Assembly: GCA_002321305.1 (NCBI GenBank)
Contig: DCMF01000018.1
Coordinates: forward strand, 1-6,397
Length of the DNA: 6,397 bases
Direction: 5' to 3'
Origin: Verrucomicrobia bacterium UBA1629
Lineage (GTDB): Bacteria; Verrucomicrobiota; Kiritimatiellia; RFP12; UBA1067
Position 1 is the first letter of the stretch; each line of letters begins with the position of its first letter. A model generated the notes under the pieces. That model was given only the letters and a program-made list of their open reading frames with translations, was not told the origin of the DNA and made no database searches. Positions 1 through 6,145 of the stretch are shown piece after piece. Made by a program: the position numbers and the translations under genes.

Positions 1-74
1 TGCGACTAACTGGGATCGAACCAGCAACCTTCGGCTTCGGAGGCCAACGCTCTATCCAATTGAGCTATAGTCGC
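1..74 (-). tRNA. tRNA-Arg, anticodon CCG
   Basis: This gene reads arginine codon CGG. On the minus strand it folds into a full cloverleaf of 74 nt. The 7-bp acceptor stem GCGACTA/TAGTCGC is perfect. The D stem is GCTC/GAGC with loop AATTGGATA. The anticodon stem is TTGGC/GCCGA (one G-T pair) with loop CTCCGAA, giving anticodon CCG at positions 40 to 38. The variable loop has 5 nt, and the T arm is GCTGG/CCAGT with loop TTCGATC. The discriminator base is A at position 1. Whether CCA is encoded cannot be seen, because the window begins exactly at the discriminator. The gene lies 66 nt downstream of fucI on the same strand and has its own promoter. Confidence 0.97.
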
Positions 75-93
75 AAAACGCGAAAACAGGTGT

Positions 94-122
94 ATGATAC
101 CATATTTCGCATTGCTAGACAA
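94..122 (-). promoter_or_regulatory. Promoter of the tRNA-Arg gene
   Basis: Read on the minus strand, a -35-like TTGTCT (122 to 117) is followed by a 17-bp spacer and the -10 box TATCAT (99 to 94). The three bases before the -10 are TGG, so it is an extended -10. Transcription would start near position 87, about 13 nt before the mature tRNA. The core TGGTATCAT differs by one base from the TGGTATAAT found at two other promoters in this window. It lies within the 66-nt gap after fucI, so the tRNA need not depend on read-through. Confidence 0.7.
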
Positions 123-140
123 GTGCCCGCATGCACTCGG

Positions 141-1943
141 TCAGCGGTTCGTCGCGTAAAGCGGCCCGAAGTTCCTGCACGCCCGGTAGTCCGCGCCCGT
201 CGGATCGTCCGACGCGCCGAAGAGCCCCCAGCAGTGAGGCTGGAAGACCTGCTCCTCCGGCACGTTGTGCATCGCGACCGGGATGCGGAGCATCGAGGCG
301 AGCGTGATGAGGTCGGCGCCGATGTGCCCGTAGGCGATCGCGCCGTGGTTCGCCGCCCAGGCGTTCATGACCGAGTAGACGTCCTTGAAGAAGCCCTTGC
401 CCGTGAGGCGCGGCGTGAACCACGTGCACGGCCATTCGGGGTTCGTGCGCTCCATGAGGATCTTCTGCTGCTTCGCGTCCAGCTCGACCGACCAGCCCTC
501 GGCGATCTGGAGGACGGGGCCCTGGCCCTTGACGATCGAGATGCGGATCATCGTGAGAGGCAGGCCCTTCGGCGTCAGGAACGAGCTGGAGAAGCCGCCG
601 CCACGGAAGTACTCGACGCCCGCCGGCACCCACTTCGTCGCCTTCAGCGTCGCGTCGATGTCCTTCTGCGTGACGTCCCACCAGTTCTTGAAGACGCGCT
701 GGCCCTTCTCCTTCATCTCGCCCGCCGCGTCGAGGCAGCACGAGCCCGAGTTGAGGAGGTGGATGATGCCCGCCTTCGCGTCCTTCGGCAGCCCCTTGCC
801 CGTCGCGCGCTTCACCGCCGCGTCCGACCAGTAGGTGCGCACGTCGGCGAACATCGAGGCCTTGTTCGTCAGCAGCCACATGAGCAGCATGCAGATGCCG
901 TTCAGCGAGTCGTTCTCCGTCGCGAGGATCTGCGGCATCTTCTTGCCGTTCCAGTCGAACGAGCTGTTGCACATGACCTCGGCGACGTCGCCGTTCGGCC
1001 AGTGGTCCGTCCACTGGCGCTGGCCCTGGAAGCCGCCCGCAATCGCGTTGCGGCCGACGGCCTCCTCGCCGAAGCCCATTTCCTTCAGCTTCGGGTTGCC
1101 GGCCATCATGTCGCGGACGATGATCGCCATCTTCGCGAGGAACTCCCAGTCCCGGTCTTTCGCCTCGCGCGACTTCTGGATCTTCGGCGGGTTGTAGTCC
1201 TTGCCCTCCTTGAGGTTCGCGCGCATCCACTTGATGCACCGCGCGTACTCGTCCTTGTCGTAGATGCCCTCCTCGATGCGGCGCAGGATCTCGCACTCGT
1301 CCATGTTCTCCGGCGCGATCCCAAGGTAGTCCTGCATGAAGTCGACGTCGACGAACGAGCCGGCGATGCCCATCGCGGACGAGCCGATCGAGAGGTAGCT
1401 CTTGCCCTTCATCATCGCGACGGCGAGGCCCGCCTTCGCGAAGCGCAGGATCTTCTCCGCGACGTCGGCCGGGATCTTCGCGGACTCGTCGCGGTTCTGC
1501 ACCTCGTGGCCGTAGATGCCGTAGGCGGGCATGCCGCGCTGCGCGTAGCCCGCAAGCATGCAGGCGAGATACACGGCGCCGGGACGCTCCGTGCCGTTGA
1601 AGCCCCAGACCGCCTTCGGGATCTGCGGGTCGAGGTCCATCGTCTCGGTGCCGTAGCACCAGCACGGGGTCACGCTGAGCGAGACGCCGACGTTGCTGTC
1701 GCGGAACTTGTTCGCGCACATCGCAGCCTCGAAGCGCCCGCCGATCGTCGTGTCGGCGATGACGCACTGGACGGGCGAGCCGTCGGGATAGCGGAGGCTG
1801 TCCGTGATGAGCTTCGCGGCCGCCTGGGCCATCTCCATCGTCTGGTCCTCGAGCGACTCGCGCACGCCGCGCCGACGGCCGTCGATGATCGGGCGGATGC
1901 CGACCTTGGGAAATCCGTTGTGGGTGAAGACTGTCTGGTTCAT
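141..1943 (-). CDS. fucI: L-fucose isomerase
   Basis: This cytoplasmic, Mn2+-dependent ketol isomerase converts L-fucose to L-fuculose, the first step of fucose breakdown. The family also converts D-arabinose to D-ribulose. The 600-residue product is close to the E. coli enzyme (591) and looks complete. Residues expected to hold the metal and catalyse the reaction sit where the family has them: E343 in ATENDSLNG, D367 in FADVRTYWS and H533 in NHG, matching E. coli E337, D361 and H528 with an offset of 5 to 6. The N-terminal KVGIRPIIDGRR stretch is also typical. The ATG at 1943 is preceded by AAAGGAA with 8 nt spacing, and the stop is TGA. It lies 37 nt after the UxaB-like gene with no promoter seen between, so the two are probably co-transcribed. 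No fuculokinase, aldolase or fucose permease is in the window, so the rest of the pathway must be elsewhere. Confidence 0.97.
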   Translation of the reverse strand: MNQTVFTHNGFPKVGIRPIIDGRRRGVRESLEDQTMEMAQAAAKLITDSLRYPDGSPVQCVIADTTIGGRFEAAMCANKFRDSNVGVSLSVTPCWCYGTETMDLDPQIPKAVWGFNGTERPGAVYLACMLAGYAQRGMPAYGIYGHEVQNRDESAKIPADVAEKILRFAKAGLAVAMMKGKSYLSIGSSAMGIAGSFVDVDFMQDYLGIAPENMDECEILRRIEEGIYDKDEYARCIKWMRANLKEGKDYNPPKIQKSREAKDRDWEFLAKMAIIVRDMMAGNPKLKEMGFGEEAVGRNAIAGGFQGQRQWTDHWPNGDVAEVMCNSSFDWNGKKMPQILATENDSLNGICMLLMWLLTNKASMFADVRTYWSDAAVKRATGKGLPKDAKAGIIHLLNSGSCCLDAAGEMKEKGQRVFKNWWDVTQKDIDATLKATKWVPAGVEYFRGGGFSSSFLTPKGLPLTMIRISIVKGQGPVLQIAEGWSVELDAKQQKILMERTNPEWPCTWFTPRLTGKGFFKDVYSVMNAWAANHGAIAYGHIGADLITLASMLRIPVAMHNVPEEQVFQPHCWGLFGASDDPTGADYRACRNFGPLYATNR

Positions 1944-1959
1944 TTTTCAGGTTCCTTTC

Positions 1960-1971
1960 GTGTGTGTGTGT
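1960..1971. repeat. (GT)6 dinucleotide microsatellite next to the fucI ribosome binding site
   Basis: Six GT units lie in the 37-nt gap between the UxaB-like gene and fucI. In the mRNA they read as (AC)6, ending one base before the AAAGGAA Shine-Dalgarno of fucI (1958 to 1952). Slippage would change the stop-to-Shine-Dalgarno distance but not the Shine-Dalgarno-to-ATG spacing. Confidence 0.85.
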
Positions 1972-1980
1972 CCGCCTCGT

Positions 1981-3114
1981 TTACTTAGCGGCGTCGAAGT
2001 GGCGGGCGATGGCGTCGTAGCCGAGCATCATGCGCTCCGGCAGCTTGCCGTAGAGCCGGTAGTAGTCGGCGACGACGGGCAGGCAGCGAGCCTTCCACTT
2101 CGCCGCCGTGTTGAGCGCGATGGACTCCAGCTTGTGGTGCGCGAACGGGTTCGCGAAGCGCTCCAGCACGGACTCGGCGTAGTCGATCTTCTCCGTGTTC
2201 GGCAGGTCGACCGTCGGGAAGATCTCGTCAAAGATCACCTGGCGGAGGAAGAGGTTGAGTTCCCTGTCCTCGATGCACTGCGCGACCTCGGTGAAGCCGC
2301 GCTCCAGTCCGAGGTAGACGAGCGTCGTGTGCGCCGCGTTGAGGAAACGCACCTTGCGCGTGCGGTACGGCTGCATGTCCTGCGTGTAGACGACGTTGAC
2401 GCCGGCCGCCTTGAGCGGCAGCTCCGCCTCCAGGTCGAAGTCCGACGGATGCTCGACGACGAAGAAGTGGAACGGCTCGCCGCAGACCAGCACCTCGTCC
2501 TTCTCGCCAAGCGCCTTCGCATAGCGCTCCGCCGACTCCGGGTCGGGACGCCCCGCGACAATGCGGTCGACGAGCGTCGAGCAGAAGACGCACTCCTCGT
2601 CGAGCCACTTCAGGACCGCCGGATCGTCGATGTACTTTTTCGTGCAGGCCTTGAGCTTGTCGCCGTTGTGCTCGATGAGCTCGCAGGGGATGAAGACGAA
2701 GCCCGGCAGCTTCGCCCGGCATCGCGCCGTGACGAGGCGCGCGATCTTCGCCGGAAAGGTGTCCACGCCCTTCACATACTGGATGCCGGCCTCGGTCGTG
2801 TTGGAGACGACGAAGCGGATCGACGGGTCGGTCGCGTACTTCTCCAGGTTCTGCGCGACGTCCACGCCCTTGACGCAGGTGATCTCCTCAAGCTCCTCGA
2901 CCGTGCGGCCCTTGACGAGCCCGCGGAGGCACGTGTGGTACCTGCCGCCGCGCGCGTTCAGGATCTTCGACGGCACGGACAGCTCCTCGCCGATGGGCTG
3001 GATGATCTGGACGGCGCCGTCGAACCCGGCCTTGTCGTTCATCTTCTGAACCATCCAGTCGATGAAGCACCGGAGGAAGTTGCCCTCCCCGAACTGCAGA
3101 ACCTTCGTTTCCAT
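1981..3114 (-). CDS. Tagaturonate-reductase-like (UxaB/mannitol dehydrogenase family) oxidoreductase, short form
   Basis: This is an NAD(P)-dependent, cytoplasmic polyol or aldonate dehydrogenase. The closest family by eye is UxaB, which interconverts D-tagaturonate and D-altronate in galacturonate breakdown. The Rossmann start QFGEGNFLR (residues 7-15), SNTTEAGI (104-111), PCELIEHNG (143-151) and LVDRIVAG (181-188) are UxaB-like. The catalytic pattern of polyol-specific long-chain dehydrogenases, K-x4-N-x2-H, is present as K254, N259 and H262. The ATG at 3114 has AAGGAAAG about 8 nt upstream. The open frame continues further upstream, but only through antisense-like sequence inside alr, so I reject a longer start. 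At 377 residues the protein is about 100 shorter than E. coli UxaB (483). Most of the shortfall is at the C-terminus, just after the LPERM segment. No remnant is visible downstream, because the fucI leader follows. Substrate is uncertain: beside fucI it could act on another ketose or polyol. Confidence 0.82.
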   Translation of the reverse strand: METKVLQFGEGNFLRCFIDWMVQKMNDKAGFDGAVQIIQPIGEELSVPSKILNARGGRYHTCLRGLVKGRTVEELEEITCVKGVDVAQNLEKYATDPSIRFVVSNTTEAGIQYVKGVDTFPAKIARLVTARCRAKLPGFVFIPCELIEHNGDKLKACTKKYIDDPAVLKWLDEECVFCSTLVDRIVAGRPDPESAERYAKALGEKDEVLVCGEPFHFFVVEHPSDFDLEAELPLKAAGVNVVYTQDMQPYRTRKVRFLNAAHTTLVYLGLERGFTEVAQCIEDRELNLFLRQVIFDEIFPTVDLPNTEKIDYAESVLERFANPFAHHKLESIALNTAAKWKARCLPVVADYYRLYGKLPERMMLGYDAIARHFDAAK

Positions 3115-3171
3115 GTTTTCGTCTTTCCTTGTGATGTGCCTTTGTGGCGTTTCGATTGGGAATTGAGAGGT

Positions 3172-3201
3172 AGTATACTCTTTCGTCGCACGGGCCGTCA
3201 A
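3172..3201 (-). promoter_or_regulatory. Sigma70-type promoter for the UxaB-like/fucI unit
   Basis: Read on the minus strand, TTGACG (3201 to 3196, five of six bases of the -35 consensus) is followed by an 18-bp spacer and TATACT (3177 to 3172, five of six of TATAAT). Transcription would start near 3165, giving a leader of about 50 nt before the ATG at 3114. The TGA inside the -35 box is the alr stop codon, so the promoter starts exactly where alr ends. This argues that the sugar genes can be expressed separately from alr. Confidence 0.72.
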
Positions 3202-4373
3202 CCGCGCAGCCGACTTTCCGTCACCACGCGCTGGACGCGGTTGCCGAGCGAGCAGATGATGTCGTAGGCGTGCGTGCCCTTCAGGGCCGCCCAGTCGTCC
3301 GGCGTGATCGAGTCGCGTCCGCACGTGCCGAAGCAGACGACCTCGTCGCCGGCCTTGACGTCCGGGACGTCCGAGACGTCCACCGTCGTGTAGTCCATCG
3401 AGATGCGCCCGACGATCCTGCAGCGCCGTCCGCCGATGAAGACGCTGCCGCGGTTCGTGAGCGCGAGCGGCAGGCCGTCCGCATACCCGGCGGAGATCGT
3501 CGCGATCCGCGTCGGCGCGTTGAGGCACCACGTGCGCCCGTAGCCGAGCGTCGTGCCCGCCGGCAGCTCGCGCACCTGCGCGACGCGCGTCTTCAGCGTC
3601 AGGACGGGCTCGACCTTCAGCGCCTTCTTGCCGTAGGGGTCGAACGAGCCGTGCAGGTTGATGCCCGTCCGCACGAGCGTGAACGGCTTCTTCGCGCATT
3701 CGGGGAAATTGTTGATGCCGTCCGATGCGGCGAGGTGGATCTTCCTGAACGTCATCCCCTCCTTCGCCGCCGCCGCGACGATCCGCCTGAACAGCGCGAT
3801 CTGCCGCTTCGTGAACGGGTCCTTCGGATCGTAGGCCATCGGAAAGTGCGAGAAGATCCCTTCGCAGGCGAGGCCGGGCAGGGCCTTCACCGCGCGCATC
3901 GTCGCGAGGGCGTTTTCAAAGCCGTCCGGCCCCGTCGCGAGTATGCCGAGGCGGCCCATGCCCGTGTCGAGCTTGAAGTGGACTTTCGCGACTGTCTTCG
4001 CGCGCACGGCCGCGTCGGAAATGAGCCGCGCCGTCGCAAGGTCGATGACCGGCAGGACGACGCCCGCCCGGACCATCGCGGGAATCTCGTCCGGCAGCGC
4101 CGACGAGAGGATCTGCACGTCGATGCCCCGCCCTTTCGGCAGGACGTCCAGGAGCTCCCTCGCCTCATACGGCTCGGCGACGCCGAAGTTCGTGCAGCCC
4201 GCCGCCGCGAGCGCGCGCGCGTAGTCCGCGACGCCCAGCCCGTAGGCGTTGGCCTTGAGGACGCACAGCACCTTCGCCGGCTTCACGTGCGCGGCGATCT
4301 TGCGGTAGTTGGCGACAAGCGCCTTCAGGTTGATCTCGACCCAGACCCGATGCCTCATGTTCATGTGGGCCAC
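3198..4373 (-). CDS. alr: Alanine racemase
   Basis: This PLP-dependent enzyme converts L-alanine to D-alanine for peptidoglycan in the cytoplasm. The 391-residue product has the standard fold-III barrel plus C-terminal beta domain. K40 in KANAYGLG is the PLP lysine (the usual motif is KANAYGHG, so H is replaced by L). K134 and R141 flank DTGMG in KLDTGMGRLG. The second catalytic base is Y278 in GYGR, with Y297 in AGYADG 19 residues later, the spacing known from the Geobacillus enzyme (Y265/Y284). RISMDY (323-328) and KAGDEVVCFG (340-349) are typical of the C-terminal domain. I chose the GTG at 4373 because AAGGAGG (4390 to 4384) lies 10 nt before it; the ATG at 4364 would be 19 nt away. That Shine-Dalgarno overlaps the TAA of the upstream hydrolase gene (15 nt gap), which suggests translational coupling. 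Confidence 0.95.
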   Translation of the reverse strand: MAHMNMRHRVWVEINLKALVANYRKIAAHVKPAKVLCVLKANAYGLGVADYARALAAAGCTNFGVAEPYEARELLDVLPKGRGIDVQILSSALPDEIPAMVRAGVVLPVIDLATARLISDAAVRAKTVAKVHFKLDTGMGRLGILATGPDGFENALATMRAVKALPGLACEGIFSHFPMAYDPKDPFTKRQIALFRRIVAAAAKEGMTFRKIHLAASDGINNFPECAKKPFTLVRTGINLHGSFDPYGKKALKVEPVLTLKTRVAQVRELPAGTTLGYGRTWCLNAPTRIATISAGYADGLPLALTNRGSVFIGGRRCRIVGRISMDYTTVDVSDVPDVKAGDEVVCFGTCGRDSITPDDWAALKGTHAYDIICSLGNRVQRVVTESRLRG

Positions 4374-4383
4374 GACAGACAGT

Positions 4384-4391
4384 CCTCCTTA
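4384..4391 (-). promoter_or_regulatory. alr ribosome binding site overlapping the upstream stop codon
   Basis: On the minus strand TAAGGAGG contains both the TAA stop of the serine hydrolase (4391 to 4389) and the Shine-Dalgarno AAGGAGG of alr. The spacing to the GTG at 4373 is 10 nt. It decides the start codon of alr, and ribosomes finishing the hydrolase would stop on the site, which is the usual arrangement for coupled translation. Confidence 0.8.
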
Positions 4392-5885
4392 AGGTTTCAC
4401 CGCGAACCGGCCATGGCGGATGCCACCGAGGAACTGCCATGTCACGGACAGCATCCCGTCCGGCAGGAGCCGTCCGGTCGCGGCGATCTTGTGCGTGCCG
4501 CAGTGCGCGAAAAGCGGTTCGACGTTCGTCTGGTCAAAAGTCCAGTCCGTGACGGCCCACGCCCCCTTCCCGACGGACAGCCGGCGCCCGCCCTTCACCA
4601 GCGTCCAGCCGTCTGCGGCGGTCTCGACCGTCGCCGTGTCAAGCCCCTCGAAAACGCCCGGCGAATTGTCCTCAAGCGGCAGCGCCAGCGACGCGCATTT
4701 CCGGCGCAGCGCGTCGTGTACGGTCGGATTCGCGTCCAGCGGCGCGGCGCCGAACGCCGGCAGCAGATGCTGCCAAATGAGATCCAGCTCGCGCTGCATG
4801 TCGCCCAGCCCCGCATGAACCGAGACGACGGCGTCCTGCCCGGGGAAGACGACCGTCAGCTGCCCCGACGCGCCGTCCGCGCGGTAGGCGTCGTGGCGGC
4901 AGCGCCAGAACTGGAAGCCGTACCCCTGGTTCCAGTCGCTCCCGGAGCCGACCGTCCGGGACTGCACGACGATGTCGCCCGACCAGGTCTGGCGGGCCGT
5001 CGCGAGGCGCACCCATTCGCGCGAGAGCAGCTGCCGGCCACCCCAGCGCCCCTCCTGCAAGAGGAACTGCCCGAACCGCGCAAGGTCGCGCGTCGTCATG
5101 TTCATGCCCCATCCGCCGCAGGCGACGCCCGTCGGCGAGACCGTCGACCACGGACTCGTCATGCCGAGCGGCCCGAAAAGGCGTTCCTTGAGAAATTCCA
5201 TCAGCGGCTTTCCGCTGATCTTCTCGACGATGGCCGCCAGCAGATGCGTCGCGCCCGAATCGTACTTGAAGCCCGTCCCCGGCTCACGGTCGATCCTGTT
5301 TTTCAGCAGCGCCTTAACCCAGTCGCCGGCGATGTCGTCGCGCTCCGCGTCCGTACGGTCGGCACCAAGGTTCATCGTCAGGAGGTCACGCACACGCACC
5401 TGACGCAGGTTCTCGGACGGATCTTCCGGCGCGGAATCGGCGAGGATGGACACGACGCGGCCGTCAAGGTCAATCTTCCCGTCGTCAACCAGAAAACCGA
5501 GGGCCGTCGACGTAAAGCTCTTGGAATGAGAATAGAGCATGTGCGGACGCGCCAGCGTGTCCTGCGGCGCCCATGTTCCCTCGGCGATCAGACGACCATG
5601 GCGCAAGATGACGAAGCCATGCACATAGCCGCCGCCAAACCGGTTCGTCGCTGCGTCGTTCTCGCACGCCTCGACCCACCGCTGGATCGCGGCGGACGAG
5701 ACGCCCTGCGATTCCGGGGATGCGTATTCGAGGTCTTGCGCACGTGCAGATTCGCGCCCCTGTGCACACAGCCCACTTGACGCGCCAAGAACAACAAGCG
5801 CGAGACCGCCGAGAAGTCTGCGCCCCAACGCAAAGGCCTGTCGTTCAAAGGCCTGCCCATGAGAAAGAATCAGTCTCATCACCAT
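4389..5885 (-). CDS. Exported serine hydrolase, class C beta-lactamase/penicillin-binding fold
   Basis: The product (498 residues from the ATG at 5885) belongs to the broad AmpC/esterase-type serine hydrolase family (COG1680-like), whose members act as D-peptidases, carboxypeptidases, esterases or beta-lactamases. The nucleophile motif SxxK is S119-H-S-K122, within YSHSKSFTS. The second motif YxS/N is Y208-D-S210. The third, HTG-like element is probably GASGQ (338-342). A signal peptide is visible: a basic stretch (GRRL), a hydrophobic core at about 24-38, and likely cleavage after LCA at residue 41. The cysteine is not in a proper lipobox, since leucine precedes it. Residues from about 385 on form an extra C-terminal region that I cannot name. 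The frame is open up to a GTG at 5945, but that lies upstream of the -10 box, so the ATG at 5885 (or 5879) is the real start. Its Shine-Dalgarno is weak (GGGA at best). Coupling to alr suggests a role in D-amino acid or cell-wall metabolism; its substrate is unknown. Confidence 0.88.
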   Translation of the reverse strand: MVMRLILSHGQAFERQAFALGRRLLGGLALVVLGASSGLCAQGRESARAQDLEYASPESQGVSSAAIQRWVEACENDAATNRFGGGYVHGFVILRHGRLIAEGTWAPQDTLARPHMLYSHSKSFTSTALGFLVDDGKIDLDGRVVSILADSAPEDPSENLRQVRVRDLLTMNLGADRTDAERDDIAGDWVKALLKNRIDREPGTGFKYDSGATHLLAAIVEKISGKPLMEFLKERLFGPLGMTSPWSTVSPTGVACGGWGMNMTTRDLARFGQFLLQEGRWGGRQLLSREWVRLATARQTWSGDIVVQSRTVGSGSDWNQGYGFQFWRCRHDAYRADGASGQLTVVFPGQDAVVSVHAGLGDMQRELDLIWQHLLPAFGAAPLDANPTVHDALRRKCASLALPLEDNSPGVFEGLDTATVETAADGWTLVKGGRRLSVGKGAWAVTDWTFDQTNVEPLFAHCGTHKIAATGRLLPDGMLSVTWQFLGGIRHGRFAVKP

Positions 5886-5928
5886 TGTCTGTCCCGTCTT
5901 TTCTTTTGTCTCTGTCCGTTTTGAGCGT

Positions 5929-5937
5929 ATTATACCA
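5929..5937 (-). promoter_or_regulatory. Extended -10 promoter for the serine hydrolase/alr unit
   Basis: On the minus strand TGGTATAAT places a perfect TATAAT (5934 to 5929) behind a TGN extension. No good TTGACA lies 16 to 18 bp upstream, as is common for extended -10 promoters. The predicted start is near 5922, leaving a leader of about 37 nt before the ATG at 5885. It diverges from the identical element at 6022-6030. Confidence 0.72.
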
Positions 5938-5949
5938 AAAGCCACCCAC

Positions 5950-5989
5950 TCGCGCGTCGCTCCGCCTTACCACCCCGCATTCGCGCGTC
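5950..5989. repeat. Pair of TCGCGCGTC direct repeats in the divergent promoter region
   Basis: The nonamer TCGCGCGTC occurs at 5950-5958 and again at 5981-5989. The start-to-start distance is 31 bp, close to three helical turns, so both copies would face the same side of the DNA. The first covers the -35 region of the hydrolase promoter, and the second lies about 50 bp upstream of the plus-strand start. They could be regulator sites, but in GC-rich DNA a chance match is also possible. The rest of the divergent gap, apart from the two promoters, shows no gene. Confidence 0.35.
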
Positions 5990-6021
5990 AGCAAGATTCT
6001 TCCGCATGGAATTCTCATTTA

Positions 6022-6030
6022 TGGTATAAT
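6022..6030 (+). promoter_or_regulatory. Extended -10 promoter for the unknown plus-strand gene
   Basis: TGGTATAAT gives a perfect TATAAT at 6025-6030 with the TGN extension. No convincing -35 box lies at the usual distance. Transcription would begin near 6037, leaving a leader of about 109 nt before the ATG at 6146. The nine bases are identical to those of the divergent hydrolase promoter. Confidence 0.72.
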
Positions 6031-6037
6031 GTGCAGC

Positions 6038-6123
6038 CTCGGCGCGAAAAGCGCGAGAATCTTGAAGAAATCGGAACCTCCACGGCAAGCACGGATGCGC
6101 GGCGCCTCAAACGCAACCGCGCA
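6038..6123 (+). other. Structured 5' leader with two hairpins
   Basis: The first hairpin (6038-6057) sits at the predicted mRNA 5' end. CTC and GCGC pair with GCGC and GAG around a GAAAA loop, giving 7 bp with one bulged G at 6041. The second (6096-6123) pairs TGCGCGG with CCGCGCA perfectly around a 14-nt loop, and ends 9 nt before the ribosome binding site at 6132-6140. Neither is followed by a T run, so they are not intrinsic terminators. They do not match any riboswitch class I can recognise. They may stabilise the mRNA 5' end or control initiation. Function is unknown. Confidence 0.45.
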
Positions 6124-6145
6124 GCCAGACGAAAGGAGAAAAGTC

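Noticed and set aside
122..137. Hairpin AGTGC/GCACT with a 6-nt loop just after fucI, as a terminator
   Set aside because: The stem is only 5 bp and is not followed by a T run on the minus strand. It also overlaps the -35 box of the tRNA promoter.
60..1988. Plus-strand open frame of 642 codons opposite fucI
   Set aside because: It begins inside the tRNA gene, is arginine-rich with no recognisable motif, and mirrors the unmistakable fucI. It is a codon-bias shadow.
3172..3179. Perfect palindrome AGTATACT as an operator
   Set aside because: The eight bases are explained by the -10 box TATACT; no longer dyad surrounds it.
3115..3699. N-terminal extension of the UxaB-like protein into alr
   Set aside because: The extra 195 residues are low-complexity and arginine/alanine-rich, overlap alr in another frame, and lie upstream of both the promoter at 3172-3201 and the Shine-Dalgarno that serves the ATG at 3114.
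3270..5780. Plus-strand open frame of 836 codons opposite alr and the serine hydrolase
   Set aside because: It starts at a GTG with no Shine-Dalgarno, its product is dominated by R, D, V, L, A and H, and it crosses two well-supported genes on the other strand. Long antisense frames are expected in GC-rich coding DNA.
5886..5945. Upstream GTG start for the serine hydrolase
   Set aside because: The GTG at 5945 lies upstream of the TATAAT box and predicted transcription start, and would bury the signal peptide about 20 residues further in.
6077..6138. CCTCC in the plus-strand leader as an anti-Shine-Dalgarno that hides GGAG at 6135-6138
   Set aside because: Only 4 bp can form and flanking bases do not extend the pairing, so a switch cannot be supported.
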